Under the pieces are notes generated by a model. The model saw only the letters and a list, made by a program, of their open reading frames with translations, did no database searches and was not told the DNA's origin. Below are positions 27,901-39,073 of a stretch of DNA of 64,000 bases, piece by piece. The translations under genes and the position numbers were made by a program. The DNA is from Odobenus rosmarus divergens (Eukaryota > Chordata > Mammalia > Carnivora > Odobenidae), in contig NW_004450302.1 of assembly GCF_000321225.1 (NCBI RefSeq), positions 2,653,162 to 2,717,161 on the forward strand, given 5' to 3'. How positions within the stretch are numbered: position 1 is the first letter of the stretch; the number at the start of each line of letters is the position of its first letter.

Positions 27901-29589
27901 TCTGTGGTCTCCAGCAACTTTATCACTTCTCCGTCTCTCTTCCCGGCAGCTCCGGAAGGTGTTGCTAGGGGCCCAGATGCCCTGACACTTCTTGAATACC
28001 CTGAGACCCGGAATCAGTTCATTGATGAGCTCATGGAGGTACCTTCATCCTCTGGGAGGACCCTTCCCATTTGTGTTCATCTCTGTCTGTTCCCTTCCCA
28101 GTGGCCTGCTGGCTGGTGAGGGCCTCATGGAGTTCGTAGTCCTCACCTGATCCCTTCTCTTTCTGCCCAGGGAGGCCCTCTCAGCATCCAGGGCACAGGA
28201 GGACAAAGGGATCACGTTTCTCTGGTAGAATAAGAGTGACAAGATGTGCGGCTGGTTCCCAGATTCCTCTAGCCCTTTCTTAATCCAGAGTTTCTCAAAC
28301 ATGGGTTCCTGTTCCCTGAATCTCATTCCTCTCACAGAAAATACCTTCACTGGGGCAGAGAGAACCTGTCGAATTTCAGTGTTCTTAGTTATCTGAGCCA
28401 CACATAGGAAGGAGAGGTCTCCAGGGCTGGGGGTGGGGGGCTGAGATGGCAGGAGGGGACAAGAAGAGTGGCAGTGGAGGCTGCCTCGGGCTCTCACGTT
28501 ATAGTTGGTAAGTTTCTAGCAGTTAAAGTATTCAGAGGAAGTAATCTCTCCTCACCCGGAGTCCAGCCCTCCCCTCTCACTCTTACATTCTGAGCAGTCT
28601 GAGGGCTTGGCCTCCGAATTCTCTTCTTGGTTTCAACCAGATCCTCTTGTGCCCTCAGCTCGAGATCTTCTTGTCCCAGAGAGCCGTGGAGATGAGTGAG
28701 GAGGCGGACATCTTGTCCATGAGCCAGTTCCAGCTGGCTCCAGCCATCCTGCAGGGCCAGACCAAAGAGAAGATGCTCACCATGGTGTCGGCGCTGCAGG
28801 ATCTGATTGGCCGGCTCACCAGTCTTCGAATGCAGCACCTGTTTATGATCCTGGCCTCACCAAGGTCCGGCCTTCCCATTGACACTGGGCTGTTGAGGAG
28901 CATGACGTGGGGTGCCGCCATCTTGAGCAGCCCCGAGTCCTTGTGTTCCCCTTCTCCATGACCCCTCAGAGCTCTTCTCTACCTCCCCTAGCAGCTCTGT
29001 CACAGCTGGGATCAAGGGTCCTCATGGGGGCAGAACAAGGTGGTTTGAGGTGTGCAGGCAGGCCCTGCTTCCCAAGCAGGACGGGGAACTGGGAGCCATG
29101 CGCCTCGCAAAGAGGGAGCAAAGAGTGTGGAGGCTGAGAGGCCAATTAGGGATTCGGTTTCCTGAGCCTCCCCTTTGCCAGCAGATGAGTGAGGATGCGC
29201 AGGTGCCTCCGCTGCACCACACACTTACCCGAGTGCCCTGCACAGGTATGTGGACCGCGTGACTGAGTTTCTGCAGCAAAAGCTGAAGCAGGCCCAGCTG
29301 CTGGCTTTGAAGAAAGAGCTGATGGTGCAGAAGCAGAAGGAGGCACTTCAGGAGCAGGCGGCCCTGGAGCCCAAGCTAGATCTGCTGCTGGAGAAGACCA
29401 GGGAGCTGCAGATGCTGGTGAGACGGGAAAGGCAGACCTGCCGAGGGGGAGGGCCCCCCGTCTTACAGAACGAGGCACCTTTGCCTCTCTGCTTCCCGCC
29501 CGCGGGATGTCACTGTCTTTCAGATTGAAGCTGACATTTCCAAGAGGTACAATGGGCGCCCCGTGAACCTGATGGGAATCTCTCTATGA
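21578..29589 (+). CDS. CDK5RAP3: CDK5 regulatory subunit-associated protein 3 (C53/LZAP), 14 coding exons, complete (504 aa)
   Basis: CDK5RAP3 is a component of the UFL1-UFBP1 (DDRGK1) UFMylation ligase at the ER and an ER-phagy receptor that binds UFM1 and ATG8-family proteins. Coding exons: 21578-21583, 21812-21857, 24092-24223, 24496-24596, 24965-25013, 25627-25805, 25885-26021, 26244-26388, 26784-26894, 27303-27378, 27950-28038, 28659-28864, 29246-29417, 29524-29589. The phases close to 504 aa (human 506). The product starts [17 protein letters not shown]; exon 1 holds only ATGCAG. Exons 3-6 carry the helical N-terminal part, with a Q/E-rich coiled-coil stretch ([20 protein letters not shown]) in exon 6. 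Three IDWG motifs lie at residues 266-269, 291-294 and 309-312. Exons 12-13 form a second helical/coiled-coil region ([20 protein letters not shown]). The C terminus is [12 protein letters not shown]. The intron after exon 4 needs a GC donor. No disabling change is seen. Confidence 0.97.
22770..23200 (-). repeat. MIR fragment (minus) in CDK5RAP3 intron 2, split by a SINE
   Basis: ‘gttgagtgtttgctctacca’ and ‘gtgctattttaggcacttga’ lie left of the SINE. ‘cccattttatacgtggggaa’ and ‘gagagacttgcttaagaaag’ lie to its right. Together they read as the MIR consensus in antisense. Confidence 0.6.
22850..23038 (-). mobile_element. CAN-SINE
   Basis: Minus-strand element ending in T-rich sequence on the left and in ggtgcccc on the right. 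Target-site duplication taaaatgaagattttt at 22833-22848 and 23039-23054. Confidence 0.92.
23212..23430 (+). mobile_element. CAN-SINE, short diverged head
   Basis: tgtgcctgggtggctcagtc head, ‘actcttgatatcagctcagg’, TC-rich part with a C-run, AAATAAATC tail. The flanks share aagttgata (about 23199-23207 and 23429-23437). Confidence 0.85.
24594..24600 (+). other. CDK5RAP3: GC 5' splice site of CDK5RAP3 intron 4
   Basis: Exon 4 ends ATG AAG and continues GCAGGT in the intron. Joining AAG to GATTGGCAG at 24965 restores the family sequence QRMK|DWQEI. The next GT, 4 bp downstream, would shift the frame. The intron is therefore of the minor GC-AG class of U2 introns. The rest of the site (AAG|GCAGGT) is a good match to the strong exon-side consensus such donors need. 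Confidence 0.85.
25385..25570 (-). repeat. MIR fragment (minus) in CDK5RAP3 intron 5
   Basis: ‘ttactgagcatctactaaat’, ‘gtgcattttctctcttaatg’ and ‘ggtcggagaggttgaatgac’ follow the MIR consensus in antisense, ending about 60 bp before exon 6. Confidence 0.6.
26691..26707 (-). promoter_or_regulatory. Candidate CTCF-type motif (minus)
   Basis: The complement, CCCTCTAGGGGGCACC, resembles the CTCF core (CCASYAGRKGGCRS). It is in CDK5RAP3 intron 8. Motif match only; occupancy is unknown. Confidence 0.4.
27667..27682 (+). promoter_or_regulatory. Candidate CTCF-type motif (plus)
   Basis: CCGCTAGAGGGCGGTG in CDK5RAP3 intron 10 resembles the CTCF core in plus orientation. Motif match only. Confidence 0.4.
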
Positions 29590-29844
29590 CGTTCTCCACG
29601 TTTCTACCTGCCCGTCTTCCCAGCCTTCGGGAAGGAGGATGGGAAGCCAGGGCTGATGTGGCAGGGCCTTTCCTGGCCAGAGACCAGGTGATTGGAGGAT
29701 GGAAAGCCACAGGAGGGAGCCAACATCCCTAGATGGTGACCTTGACAGTTGCTTACTCTCTGGCAAGGAGCTGTCTTGACTGGCCCTGTGGCCCGTCAGC
29801 CTGGAACCACAGTTTCTGCCCCTTCTCGTCATCTAGTTGAACTT

Positions 29845-29850
29845 AATAAA
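29845..29850 (+). terminator. CDK5RAP3: CDK5RAP3 poly(A) signal AATAAA
   Basis: Canonical signal 256 nt after the TGA at 29587-29589, giving a short 3' UTR of about 280 nt. Confidence 0.85.
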
Positions 29851-30540
29851 AAAGGAAGAGACTTTTGCTTCACTACTGACAGTTTCTGCTTCTCGGGGCC
29901 TTGAGTCAAGGCTGTGCGCCTGTTGGCCGGGGGTTCTTGATCCAGTGGGCTCCCAAGGCCATTGGCTGTTCCTATGGAGCCCCAGGGTAGGGACGTCTCC
30001 CCTTTGCTTCTGGTGACAGGGAGGGCCCCAGTTGAGTACAAGTGGTTCAGCAAGGGGTTCTGGGGTAGCTGAGTCGGCTGGGCCCCTTTCCCTCCATGGC
30101 CAGGCGAGACAGTCCCACTCAGGCCAGAGGCCCAAGGGGACCAGTCAAGTGGCAGCCTTGTTGGAGCCAGCAAAGCTGTATTTGCCTTTTAATCACAGCT
30201 TACCTCCAGGCAGAGGGAAAATGTGGTTTGGGGAGGAAGGGTCTGATAAACAAGGTGGAGACAGGACTTGTCACCTTCACTAGCCGCCTGTCCACTTCCT
30301 GCCCATAACTGCCTGCGTTGTGATTGGGTAGAGCCCACCCCAGGATAGCACCCCTCTCCCAAGCCACCTACCCATCCCCGTTTCCCAGGAAGGGTAGGGG
30401 TTGGGGGTGGCCAGCAATTCGATTTTAATTTCATAGCAGAGCAGTTGATTCATGGCTCTTTGTCGCTGGCATTGACTCCTGTAATGACTTTCCATCAAAA
30501 TGAAAAGTGGAGTGACACCACTCATTATTCCTGCTGCTTG

Positions 30541-30760
30541 TTATCTCAGTTCTGGGGAGGGCCGCCCCCTCCCTGCTGCCTTTCAGCCGTCCTGGACAGT
30601 GAGTGATGGCCCCTATTAATCACCGACCCCGCGGACTCCGGCGGACACACGCTATCCAAAGGAGAGAGAGATAAGGCCCCACGAACTGCTTGAAGCCGCT
30701 CCTATCAATTAACGTCAGCCCATCGCTTCCCCCCAATCTTTGCCTGTTCACCTCCTTTTG
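30541..30760. promoter_or_regulatory. Candidate conserved regulatory block
   Basis: Repeat-free AT/GC-mosaic sequence with ‘ctattaatcaccgac’ (TAATCA/TAAT-type site), ‘gagataaggcc’ (GATA site) and ‘caattaacgtcagcc’ (homeodomain-type site plus ACGTCA half CRE) in about 120 bp. It is called from motif density and composition only; no alignment was possible. Confidence 0.35.
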
Positions 30761-31639
30761 GAGGTATTGGGGGCTGGAATTAGTCTAGGAATTGGAAAAG
30801 GAAGAATATTGGTGCAGAATGTCGTGGTAAAAGTGTCCTTAGCATCGAAGGACATAACAGGGGACCGGGTGGGCTCTAGCCTGCCCTCCGTCACCATGAA
30901 GCCGCTCAGCCTTGGGAGCTGTCTGGGTTGTTTAGTCCCTGTCCCTCTGGAGGGTGGCGGCTGCCTCCTGCCCCACGTGTTCAGCCGCTGGCCTTCTGGC
31001 CCATCCCTGGCAGCCACCATCGGCTCACCGAGGCAGGCCGCCCTCCCCGCTCCGAGGCCCTGCCTAATCGCCAGCTGCTACATGGGCCGGTGCTCTCGCT
31101 TCCAGGCCCCAAGCTGAGGGGGGGATGAGCCCCATGGACCATGCGACCGTGGCGGGCTGGGTTCAGGCCTCAAAAGTTCTTGCTCCTGCCCTTCCACAGG
31201 AGTGCCTTGCCTGCTTGCTCCGCTCTGCCTGGGGTGATGGCAGGAAGTCACACGGGCCGAGGTTTGGCCGTCTCTGCAGGAGGGGAAGTGGGTTTAGATA
31301 GGGTTTTCTCAGATTCGGGGCACCTTGCTAAGCGGTGTGGTTAGGGGACTGTTCTCTCTCAGAGGGATTAGGCCCGGTCCACTGCTTATGTGGTAAAATG
31401 AAGGCCTACCCGACACCGATGACAGTTGTTTCCTAAAAGCCATTATAACCCCATAACATTAGGCTCATCCAGAACCTTGAACTCCACGTGCCTTTGGCCT
31501 GGGCTTCGCTTCCTAGGGCCCACTTTCCCGACCACGCTGACACGCTGAAGACCCCCCAACCCTGACACTTTGACCCTGCAGGAGAACAGTGCTGTGTCTC
31601 GCAGATCTGCTCCCAGGTTTGCCCTCGTGTCGCTCTGAT

Positions 31640-31780
31640 TGCAGTTGGGATCCTGCTTGCTGTTCTCCAGATTGCCTGACAGAATCCACTGTGAGGATTA
31701 AGTGAGTTAATATACACAGAGGTCTTAGAACAGTGCCTGGCCCAGAGTCAGCGCTCCTGGACAAACGGGAGCTCCTAGTT
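31640..31780 (+). repeat. MIR-like 3' fragment
   Basis: ‘gtgaggattaagtgagttaa’ followed by ‘gtcttagaacagtgcctggc’ is the typical 3' part of MIR. Confidence 0.6.
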
Positions 31781-32005
31781 TGGGTTTGTGAAGCAGTGGT
31801 TAAGGACCTTCCATCCCGGTCTGACTCGGCTTCCTGGAAGGGAGTGGCGAGAGGCTCTTTGTGGAGCTTGAAGACCAAGTTCTGAGCTGGCAGGGGCTGC
31901 AAAAAAGTGTTCTGCTAGAGGGGGAGGAGGCGGGCCGAGATTCACCCTTAGTTTGATGTGAATTGTATTGCCAAGGGCACACCCTACTCTTGTGTTCAGT
32001 TTTGT

Positions 32006-32188
32006 TTGTTTTTTTTTAAGACTTTATTTATTTGACAGCGAGAGAGGGAACACAAGCAGGGGGAGTGGGAGAGGGAGAAGCAGGCTTCCCGCCGAGCAGG
32101 GAGCTGGATGTGGGGCTCGATCCCAGGACCCTGGGATCATAACCTGAGCCGAAGGCAGACGCCCAACGACTGAGCCACCCAGGCGCCC
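32006..32188 (-). mobile_element. CAN-SINE
   Basis: Minus-strand long subfamily element. Target-site duplication cttgtgttcagttttg (31989-32004) against cttgtgttcactttta (32189-32204). Confidence 0.9.
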
Positions 32189-32949
32189 CTTGTGTTCACT
32201 TTTATGCTACCTTTTTCCAGAGAAGATTTCAGGCTCTCACCACTCAGCTGACTGACTGGTCACCCTGCAGTGACCAGTTTTCCCTAGACCCTCCCCCCTG
32301 CGAACTCAGCTGCCCAAGCCCCCTTGCCATCTCTCTGCTCGAGGGAAGCCTTTCTTCCCTCACAGACTCCCACAGCCTCTCAAAAGTGCGGCTCTTTTTG
32401 TCATCAACAGAAGTAGGATCCCTTGGCTCCGCAGCCCCTGATGGCTGGCCATGACCATGAGCTACGTGGAGTGCTGACAACTGGCCCTCTGGCTTCTGGC
32501 TGCCCACTAAGGGCTTGCCGAGGAGACGGGGGTCCTGCACTTCTAGAACTAGTTCCCCCTGGCCGGTGTGGGCAGGGATGATCTGTGTCATCCAGACAGG
32601 AAATCTCCTCACCCACTGGAAGAAAGCCCTGCTTCGGAGAACTGGCCTGGAGCTGACAACCAGAGCAGCGCACGTCCCAGGGCTCCAGGAGCAGGTGCTA
32701 ATTGTGGCCAGGCCTGCCAAGTCCTGCTCAATCACCCGCGTGCACCTCCCCGCTCCCCGTTCTCTCTCCCTCGTTAATTCCCAGATGTTGCTTCGGTCTC
32801 CCCCCTAGAAAAAGAGGTCCTATGGCACTTCCCTGCCTCCTCATCTGCACCTGCTTTTCCTATCACTAGTTTTCATTTCTTCTTTTAATTGCCACCATTC
32901 TCTGTGCTCCTGTACACGCACCTACAAAATCTGATCACAGTAGTAGGTT

Positions 32950-33160
32950 AGGAAGGAAGCAGGCAAAGATCCGGACAGCCTGGGTCACATCCTGGCTCTG
33001 TTCTTGCCACCATGTGATCTTGGGCAAGTCCCTGGACCTCTCTGTGCCTCATTTCCTTCACCTGTAAAATGAGGACAGAGATACTACCAGCCTCAGGGTA
33101 GGGAGCCTCGGCCAGTGTGTACAGCACCTGGATAGTCCCTGGCCCAGTCAGACTTCGATG
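32950..33160 (+). repeat. MIR fragment
   Basis: ‘tgtgatcttgggcaagtccc’, ‘acctctctgtgcctcatttc’ and ‘cttcacctgtaaaatgagga’ are a close match to the MIR core. Confidence 0.7.
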
Positions 33161-33289
33161 TCAGCTGTTGTGAGAGGGGACAGACCGGAAATCACCTGGA
33201 CTGAGGTCAGAAACTTGTGTTCGGGTCCTGGCTCTGTGTGTCCCAGATAGCCCAACACGTCCCGAACCAAACCCGTTGTCTTCTCCATT

Positions 33290-33780
33290 CCACTCTTCAT
33301 TCCTCTCTGATATTTCCTATCTCTGTGCATCAGCAGCTCCCAGCCCCTGCTTTGTCACCCTCATCATTCCCCTGCTTAGAAACTCTGACGCCCCCTTAGC
33401 TCCCTAAGCTCCTAGAGTAGCAGGCCAGCCCTTGGTAAGCAGATCTCTATCCTTTCCAGACTGGGCATCCACCCACGACACCAAACCCACATGGGTCCCC
33501 AATCCTCAGCCCCCTCATAGCCTTCCTGCCCTCGCTCAGATAAGGCTCAAATACTTCTCTGTGGGCATTTCCAGGCCCCGACAGGAGGAGCCCCTCCTCC
33601 TCAGCAGCATGAAGCCATGTGGAGATGCCCTTCCCCTGTCATGGCGTCCAGGTGCGGTCCTGCATCTGCGCTCCAAACTGAGCTGCCTAAGGACAGGGAC
33701 TGTTCTTGCTCACTTCTGTGTCCCCTTTGGAATCTCAAAATCAACTCCTCCAAACTTCGGTCGCCTCAGTGATCTCTAAA
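33290..33780 (+). repeat. L2-like LINE fragment
   Basis: C/T-rich sequence with ‘tcattcccctgcttagaaac’, ‘cctcatagccttcctgccct’ and ‘ctgagctgcctaaggacagg’, in the order seen in L2 3' regions. Diverged; boundaries uncertain. Confidence 0.4.
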
Positions 33781-34349
33781 GTGACTTTAACCTCTAAAAT
33801 ATTACGGTCCTGGGGCTCACAAGTTAGCAAAAAGGAAAAGTCCCACAAAGCACTAGAAGTTGGGAAGAAAATTGGGTTTAAGTAGGCTTTTAAAATGGAC
33901 CAGTGGTCAAACTAAAAATCCCTTCTACAAGGTTTCTGGGGAGAGTGCCTGCCCTGAGCTTCTCCTGGGCTCCCTCCGTCCTCTCTCCCTGTTTAGTCGA
34001 GGGCTGTTGTCCCATCCTCCCGGAGACACCGTTGCTTCAGAGACCGGGGTCTGCTCTGAAGCCGAGGTCAGCCCCCACTACTGAATGCCGCTCAGATGCT
34101 GGGCTCGGAGCAAGCTGTTCCGCCCGCTGCGGGATCAGGCCCCAGGCTGCCGTCCTGCCCAGCAGATCCCAGGGCCCGGCAGGAGGGTGTCAGGCCCGCT
34201 GCAGGGCTAGGGAGGCCGGGGTGCCAGCCAACCGCACACCCGCCTGTCCTCCAGGTGCCCTTCCTCTCAGCAGATGTGCAGCCCCCCAACATCCTGGGTA
34301 AATAGGCCCTGAGTAAACTCGTACTTATTCTGCCTGCCACCCTCCCCTC

Positions 34350-34760
34350 ATTCCCCAGGCTTCAAAGAAAACCAGTTTGAATATTTAAACTTCTCCTGTG
34401 TGTCTAATAAAAAGTTCTGCACTATTTAACGGCCCCGCTATCCATTACTGTCGGGAGCTGCCCTCTCCCTCCCAGCCTGCCCCTCCCTCCCTCTCGCCCG
34501 GACCACGTGTGGCAAAGCCATTTGTCAAAGCGTTCCTGCCGCCCGGCTGCGCTTGGCTGTGTCGGAAAGGACAAGGCGCCCACAGGGGAAGGTGGGAATG
34601 AATAAAGGGGCTATGCAAATTGCTGCTTAATCTGCAGAGAAACACCCAGGCTTTGGGGAGACGCTCATTACTTCTTTTAACTGTGATTAACGGGCAAATT
34701 AAACCCAAGCCCTTAACTCTCTCCTGGCGGAGGACTCGAACGCAGAGCCCTGGGCCGGCG
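34350..34760. promoter_or_regulatory. Candidate conserved regulatory block with an octamer site
   Basis: Repeat-free mosaic block: AT-rich ‘gaatatttaaacttctcctg’, ‘ctaataaaaagttctgcac’, an exact octamer ATGCAAAT (POU factors) at 34613-34620, then ‘ctgcttaatctgcag’, ‘aactgtgattaacggg’ and ‘gcaaattaaacccaag’. Many TAAT/ATTA cores within about 150 bp suggest a homeodomain/POU enhancer. Inference from motifs only. Confidence 0.4.
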
Positions 34761-35462
34761 AGCATGGAGGGAGCTCTGGTCTGCAGCTGCAGCCCTAGGG
34801 ACTGGGACGGAGGAGCATGAGTGCTGCCCCTTACCCATCAGCATCATTGGCACTGTCGGTGGGGTCGGGAGGAGGAAGCCCCAGTGGGGTTGGGCCGCAG
34901 ATAAACTTAATGTGTAGGGAGGAGGGCTGTGTGGTCTCTTTCAGGGTTTTTTCAGCCACTCCAGAAAGAACAGGTGGTGACCCTGGGATTTGCTGCCCTT
35001 CTTCCCCCACCCCCACCCCCCCAAAAGGCAAGAGAATCCCTTAGGCCTCACTTGCCACGACATACTGATAGGACCAAAGAGGCTTTAGCCACAAACAGTT
35101 CCTGGTCAGACCAGCCCCAAACCCAGTCCCAGAAAGGCGCGTATAAGGAACCTCCAGATGTTCAACTCCAAAACTGACCTTGAGGATGATTAGCCCAGGG
35201 AATGGCGGAACAGGTAAAGAAGTAGGAAGTGGGGGCAGAGTCCTGGGAATAGTGTGACAACAGGTTATACAAGTTATAGGCATACACGGTGGGAACCCAA
35301 ATTGGAAGGGCTCAGAGATCCAAAGTATCTCTCTGTTTCCTACTTATCTTTCTTACTGCATCTGTGTGTGGTTAGATAATGTGACCCAGCTCATAACACA
35401 CAGTTGACCATTTTAACCCTTTTTGAGTGTACAACTCATTGGCACTAAATATTTCCACATTG

Positions 35463-35881
35463 GTTTTTTTTTTTTAAAGATTTTGTTTGTCAGAGGGGCG
35501 CCTGGGTGGCTCAGTTGGTTAAGCGACTGCCTTCGGCTCAGGTCATGATCCCGGAGTCCTGGGATCGAGTCCCACATCGGGTTCCCCCTTCTCTGTGGGG
35601 AGCCTGCTTCTCCCTCTGCCTCTGCCTGCCACTCCCCCTGCTTGTGCTCACTCTGTCTCTCTCTCTCTGTCAAATAAATAAATAAACAAAAAATAAACAA
35701 AAAATAAAAAAGATTTTGTTTGTCAGAGAGAGAGAGCACAGCAGGGGGGGAGCGGCAGGCACAGGGAGAAGCAGGCTTCCCGCTGAGCAGGGAGCCCGAT
35801 GCGGGGCTCGATCCCAGGATCCCGGGATCATGACCTGAGCCGAAGGCAGACGCTTAACTGCCAGAGCCACCCAGACATCCC
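35463..35881 (-). mobile_element. CAN-SINE (minus) carrying an inserted plus-strand SINE
   Basis: Outer element: T-rich end at 35463-35494, rest at 35710-35881, ending with the complement of its head (gagccacccagacatccc). Its own flanks tatttccacattg and tacttccacactg suggest an older, diverged target-site duplication. Confidence 0.85.
35495..35709 (+). mobile_element. CAN-SINE inserted in a minus-strand SINE
   Basis: Full element from ggggcgcctgggtggctcag to its A-rich tail. The flanks aaagattttgtttgtcagag at 35475-35494 and 35709-35728 are an exact, 20-bp target-site duplication, so the insertion is fairly recent. Confidence 0.93.
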
Positions 35882-35999
35882 GGTACTTCCACACTGTTGT
35901 GCAACCTTCCCCGCCACCCAGCCCATCTGTTTTCACAGGTGATTACTGAGCCTTTCCGTAAGACCTATCACCTCTACCAAACAGCAACAAGTGGGGCGG

Positions 36000-36720
36000 A
36001 ACTCTGTAGGTAGGAAAGTTGTGCTTGAAATCGAGAACACTGGAGAACGCCAGCCGGAACTCTGGGGCAACTGAAGCAGAGGCCTGACTCTCGGGAGGCA
36101 GGTTGGGCGAAAATCCTTTAGGGACTCCCCATTAAATGCAGGTCCCCGAAGCCTGAGTGATTAGGAGGTGAAAGATGACATACAACGGTGACGGACTGTC
36201 TGTCACCCTGACGGGGCCGAGGAGAGACGCGGCCCCGTATTTTATTTCGTCGGAGAGTGGATCAGCGGGTCTGTCATAGAAACCAGGCCTGACAGCCTCA
36301 GCGACTCTGCTCCTTTTCCTTAACTCCCGCGGCCCAGCTCTGCCATCTATTAAAACATCCCGGGCTGTCAGGGATATTAAAAGGCTCTGTCACTCCTTCT
36401 TAAAACAGTCATAAATACAATCTGGACATGAGCATTTGGGCAGGAGCCCCGGTGCTGAATGGGAAGAGACAACAGCAGGTACGCCTGCCTTGCCTGACAG
36501 CTGAGGCTTTGGCACCGTTCAAACGGGGAGCCATGGACTAATCTCCTTATTCTCTCGCTCGCGAGCAGCAAGGCCGTCTCATCATCTGCTGAGGCCCGGC
36601 ATTTTGAAACAACTGCTCTTGAGCATAGGATGTGGCCTTTGTTAGCGGGACCACAAGCCTCAGCTTATCTCTGGGGCCTGGTGCGCTTAACCGGCCGCTG
36701 TTCTAAGTGTCTGTTTGTGC
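36000..36720. promoter_or_regulatory. Candidate conserved regulatory block
   Basis: About 700 bp free of recognised repeats, mixing CpG-containing GC-rich and AT-rich runs: ‘ccattaaatgcaggtccc’, ‘gagtgattaggaggtgaaag’, ‘tattttatttcgtcggagag’, ‘gccatctattaaaacatccc’, ‘aacagtcataaatacaatct’. Retention of CpGs in AT-rich intergenic DNA suggests constraint. Not testable here. Confidence 0.35.
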
Positions 36721-39060
36721 AGCCTGCTCCCGAGGCCTCCCGAGGCAGTGCGGTGGGGGGAGGAAGGAAAAGGTAACCAGAGAGCCCTAAGCTCTCCCGC
36801 CACGCTGCAGCTGGCCTCCTGTCCCTCTTTTACCTTCCCTGTCCCGTGACGCCTCGGGGCCGACCTGCCTTGGTAAGAAGAGCCTTGTTGGGGGGCCGGA
36901 AGCGGACCTGCGGCCTTTCGGGTGGGCTCCCCAGAGTGCAGGCTGCTAATTGGAGGACCCCGGTCAGCCCTGAATCCTTGGGTCTCTCCAAACTCTGGGA
37001 CCACAACTGTTTCTGCCTGGGGGCTGCTGGCCCCAAACAGGGAGGCCTTTTCCTTTCTATGTATTTGATAAGAACACATGACCTCGGACTGCTTGTTAGG
37101 AACCGACCCCTCTTCTCAAGAGGGTCCTATTGGATGGATGGGGTTTCTCCAGCTTGGAGCAGAGCCAAACAGCCAAAGACCAGGCCCAATCCCGGGGCAA
37201 ATTCTGACTCTGGCCTCCATCTCTGTCTGTTGGGTGGGGTGTTCCCCAAATGCCTAGTTTGCTGAAACATGCCAAAAGCCCTGTCCATGACCTTCTGTGT
37301 TGGCATCCGGGCGGAGCCCAGGACCTTGGCATCTTGAGATGTCCTGTCTTCTGCCCACCCGGTGTGCAGCGGCCAGATTCGCTCCCCAGCCAGTATTTCC
37401 AGTTAGCTTTGGATAGATTTTAAACTATGGACTGTGTTTCCAACAAAATTACCTTCTCAGCAGCTTTTCCCAAATATCTCAAGTCACGAAGGGTCTGATT
37501 GTTATCTTTTCTTTCTACAGTATTTACTAAAAGCCTCCCTCATTTTGTGGTGCAGCCCCAGAGAGCAGACCTAGGCCTGTGTGTGGTGCTAAGAGGAAGA
37601 CAAGTTTCTACCTAATATAAGGAAGCCCCCTCTGACAACCAGAGGTGCTCACAGGGCCCAGGTGAGAAAGTCACCATTACTGAGGACTGTGGGCGGACAT
37701 CGGATCGGTACCTGGCAGGCTGCTGCCGAGGTTGGGAGATGGGGTCTGTGACTCTGAGATTCAATGGTTTTGGGGGCACTCGGTACGTCCAGAAGCAGGA
37801 CAAGGCCTAGCAGCTGCTCACCAGCTGCCTTCCATGTGGCCATCTTGCCATTTACTCCCAGATGGTCAGAACCCTCACCCTCCAGGGTCGTAGGGCCAGC
37901 TGCAGGGTAGTGGGCCAGGCCTTCTCTGCGCTAGTAGCCCTCGGGCAGGATGCGGAGAGGAGGAGAGACATGAGGCTGAGAGTCCCTCCCGGTGAGAAAG
38001 GCACAGAGCTCACCCCTCTGGCTCTGGCTCTGGCTGGCTTCCACGGCCTCCCCCTCCTGCCCACTCCTCCCCCCCCTTCACCTGCCTTGCATTTTCCCTC
38101 CCTCTTTTGCTCTCTTAACCACCCCCCCATCTCCATGGCGATAAAAGGGGAGGTGGGGTGGGCTGTGCCCTGTGTTTTGAGTCGCTCCACAATAGCCCCT
38201 TTCTCTGGAGACACAGGGGCTGCCTGTGGAACTAATCTCCCCCTGCCCATCAGCTCACAAAGGACCAGGGAAGCCCCTCCCCCGGCCCAGCCGCCCTCGG
38301 TGACCCCGAGCCCGTTTCCGGGTGTGCTTCCAGCCCTCCGGGGCCTGCAGCTGGGCCTCTCTCACGGGATCCTGCACACAGGCAGGGTCACCCCGGCTGA
38401 CCTCCCCTGGAGGACAGAGGTCAGGCCCCTTCTCCGGTCTCTGATGTGATTGGAAGGTTGCTGAGGCAGGGGGAGGGGGAGGGGAGGGGGAGGGGATCTT
38501 CCCCTTTAATGTAAAATTGAAAGACTCCCTGTGCCTTCCCGCCTGTGCCTGTCTCCGGCTGGGTTGGGTCGCCTGGCCTAGGACCCCCTTGGAAATCTGG
38601 GCATCTTGGAAATGGGCGAAACTCCTGGCAACGGGGCTTGCTCCAACCTGATCCCAGAGCATGAGAATCCTAGAAGTCCTGGCGTGGGAAGTGCGAGAAA
38701 CCGCCTGAGGGCAGCAGGGCATGCGGAGTCAGCCCTGGTTGGGAGACTCGGATCCCTGCTTGCCGCCCTCGGCTTCTAGACACCTCTGGGCCTTGCTGTG
38801 CGCATCCGCAGAGTGGGAATGATAGATAAATGCACCAACCTCACGGGTGGGGAGCAGAGCAAGTGAGATCATGCACGGAACAGGTTTCTGAGCATGGGCC
38901 TGGCTCATGGCAAGTACACAGGCTACTGTAACTGTGACAGTCTCGGGCAGGAGGGGATAACCAGGCTCCAAGAATCATCTCCTTAGCTCAGGCCAGGGCA
39001 TCCCCATCTGAGAGTCCGGCTAGGACTCCTCCCTTTCCTCCTGTCTACGGTGGGCATGAT
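36721..39060. other. Intergenic, no gene recognised
   Basis: Unique C/G-rich sequence. A G-rich stretch with repeated GGGGA units at about 38465-38500 could form a G-quadruplex. No splice-bounded coding segment is supported. Confidence 0.35.
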
Positions 39061-39073
39061 GTGAGTTTCCACT

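Larger units (their letters stand above)
29870..31985. other. Intergenic region downstream of CDK5RAP3
   Basis: No gene is supported. It contains the candidate regulatory block at about 30.54-30.76 kb and a MIR-like piece near 31640-31780; the rest is unique sequence. Confidence 0.4.
35385..35940. mobile_element. Ancient L1 3'-region fragment split by nested SINEs
   Basis: ‘gaccattttaacccttttt’, ‘gagtgtacaactcattggca’ and, beyond the SINEs, ‘cacactgttgtgcaaccttc’ match text common in old mammalian L1 3' ends. Two CAN-SINEs divide it. Confidence 0.55.
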
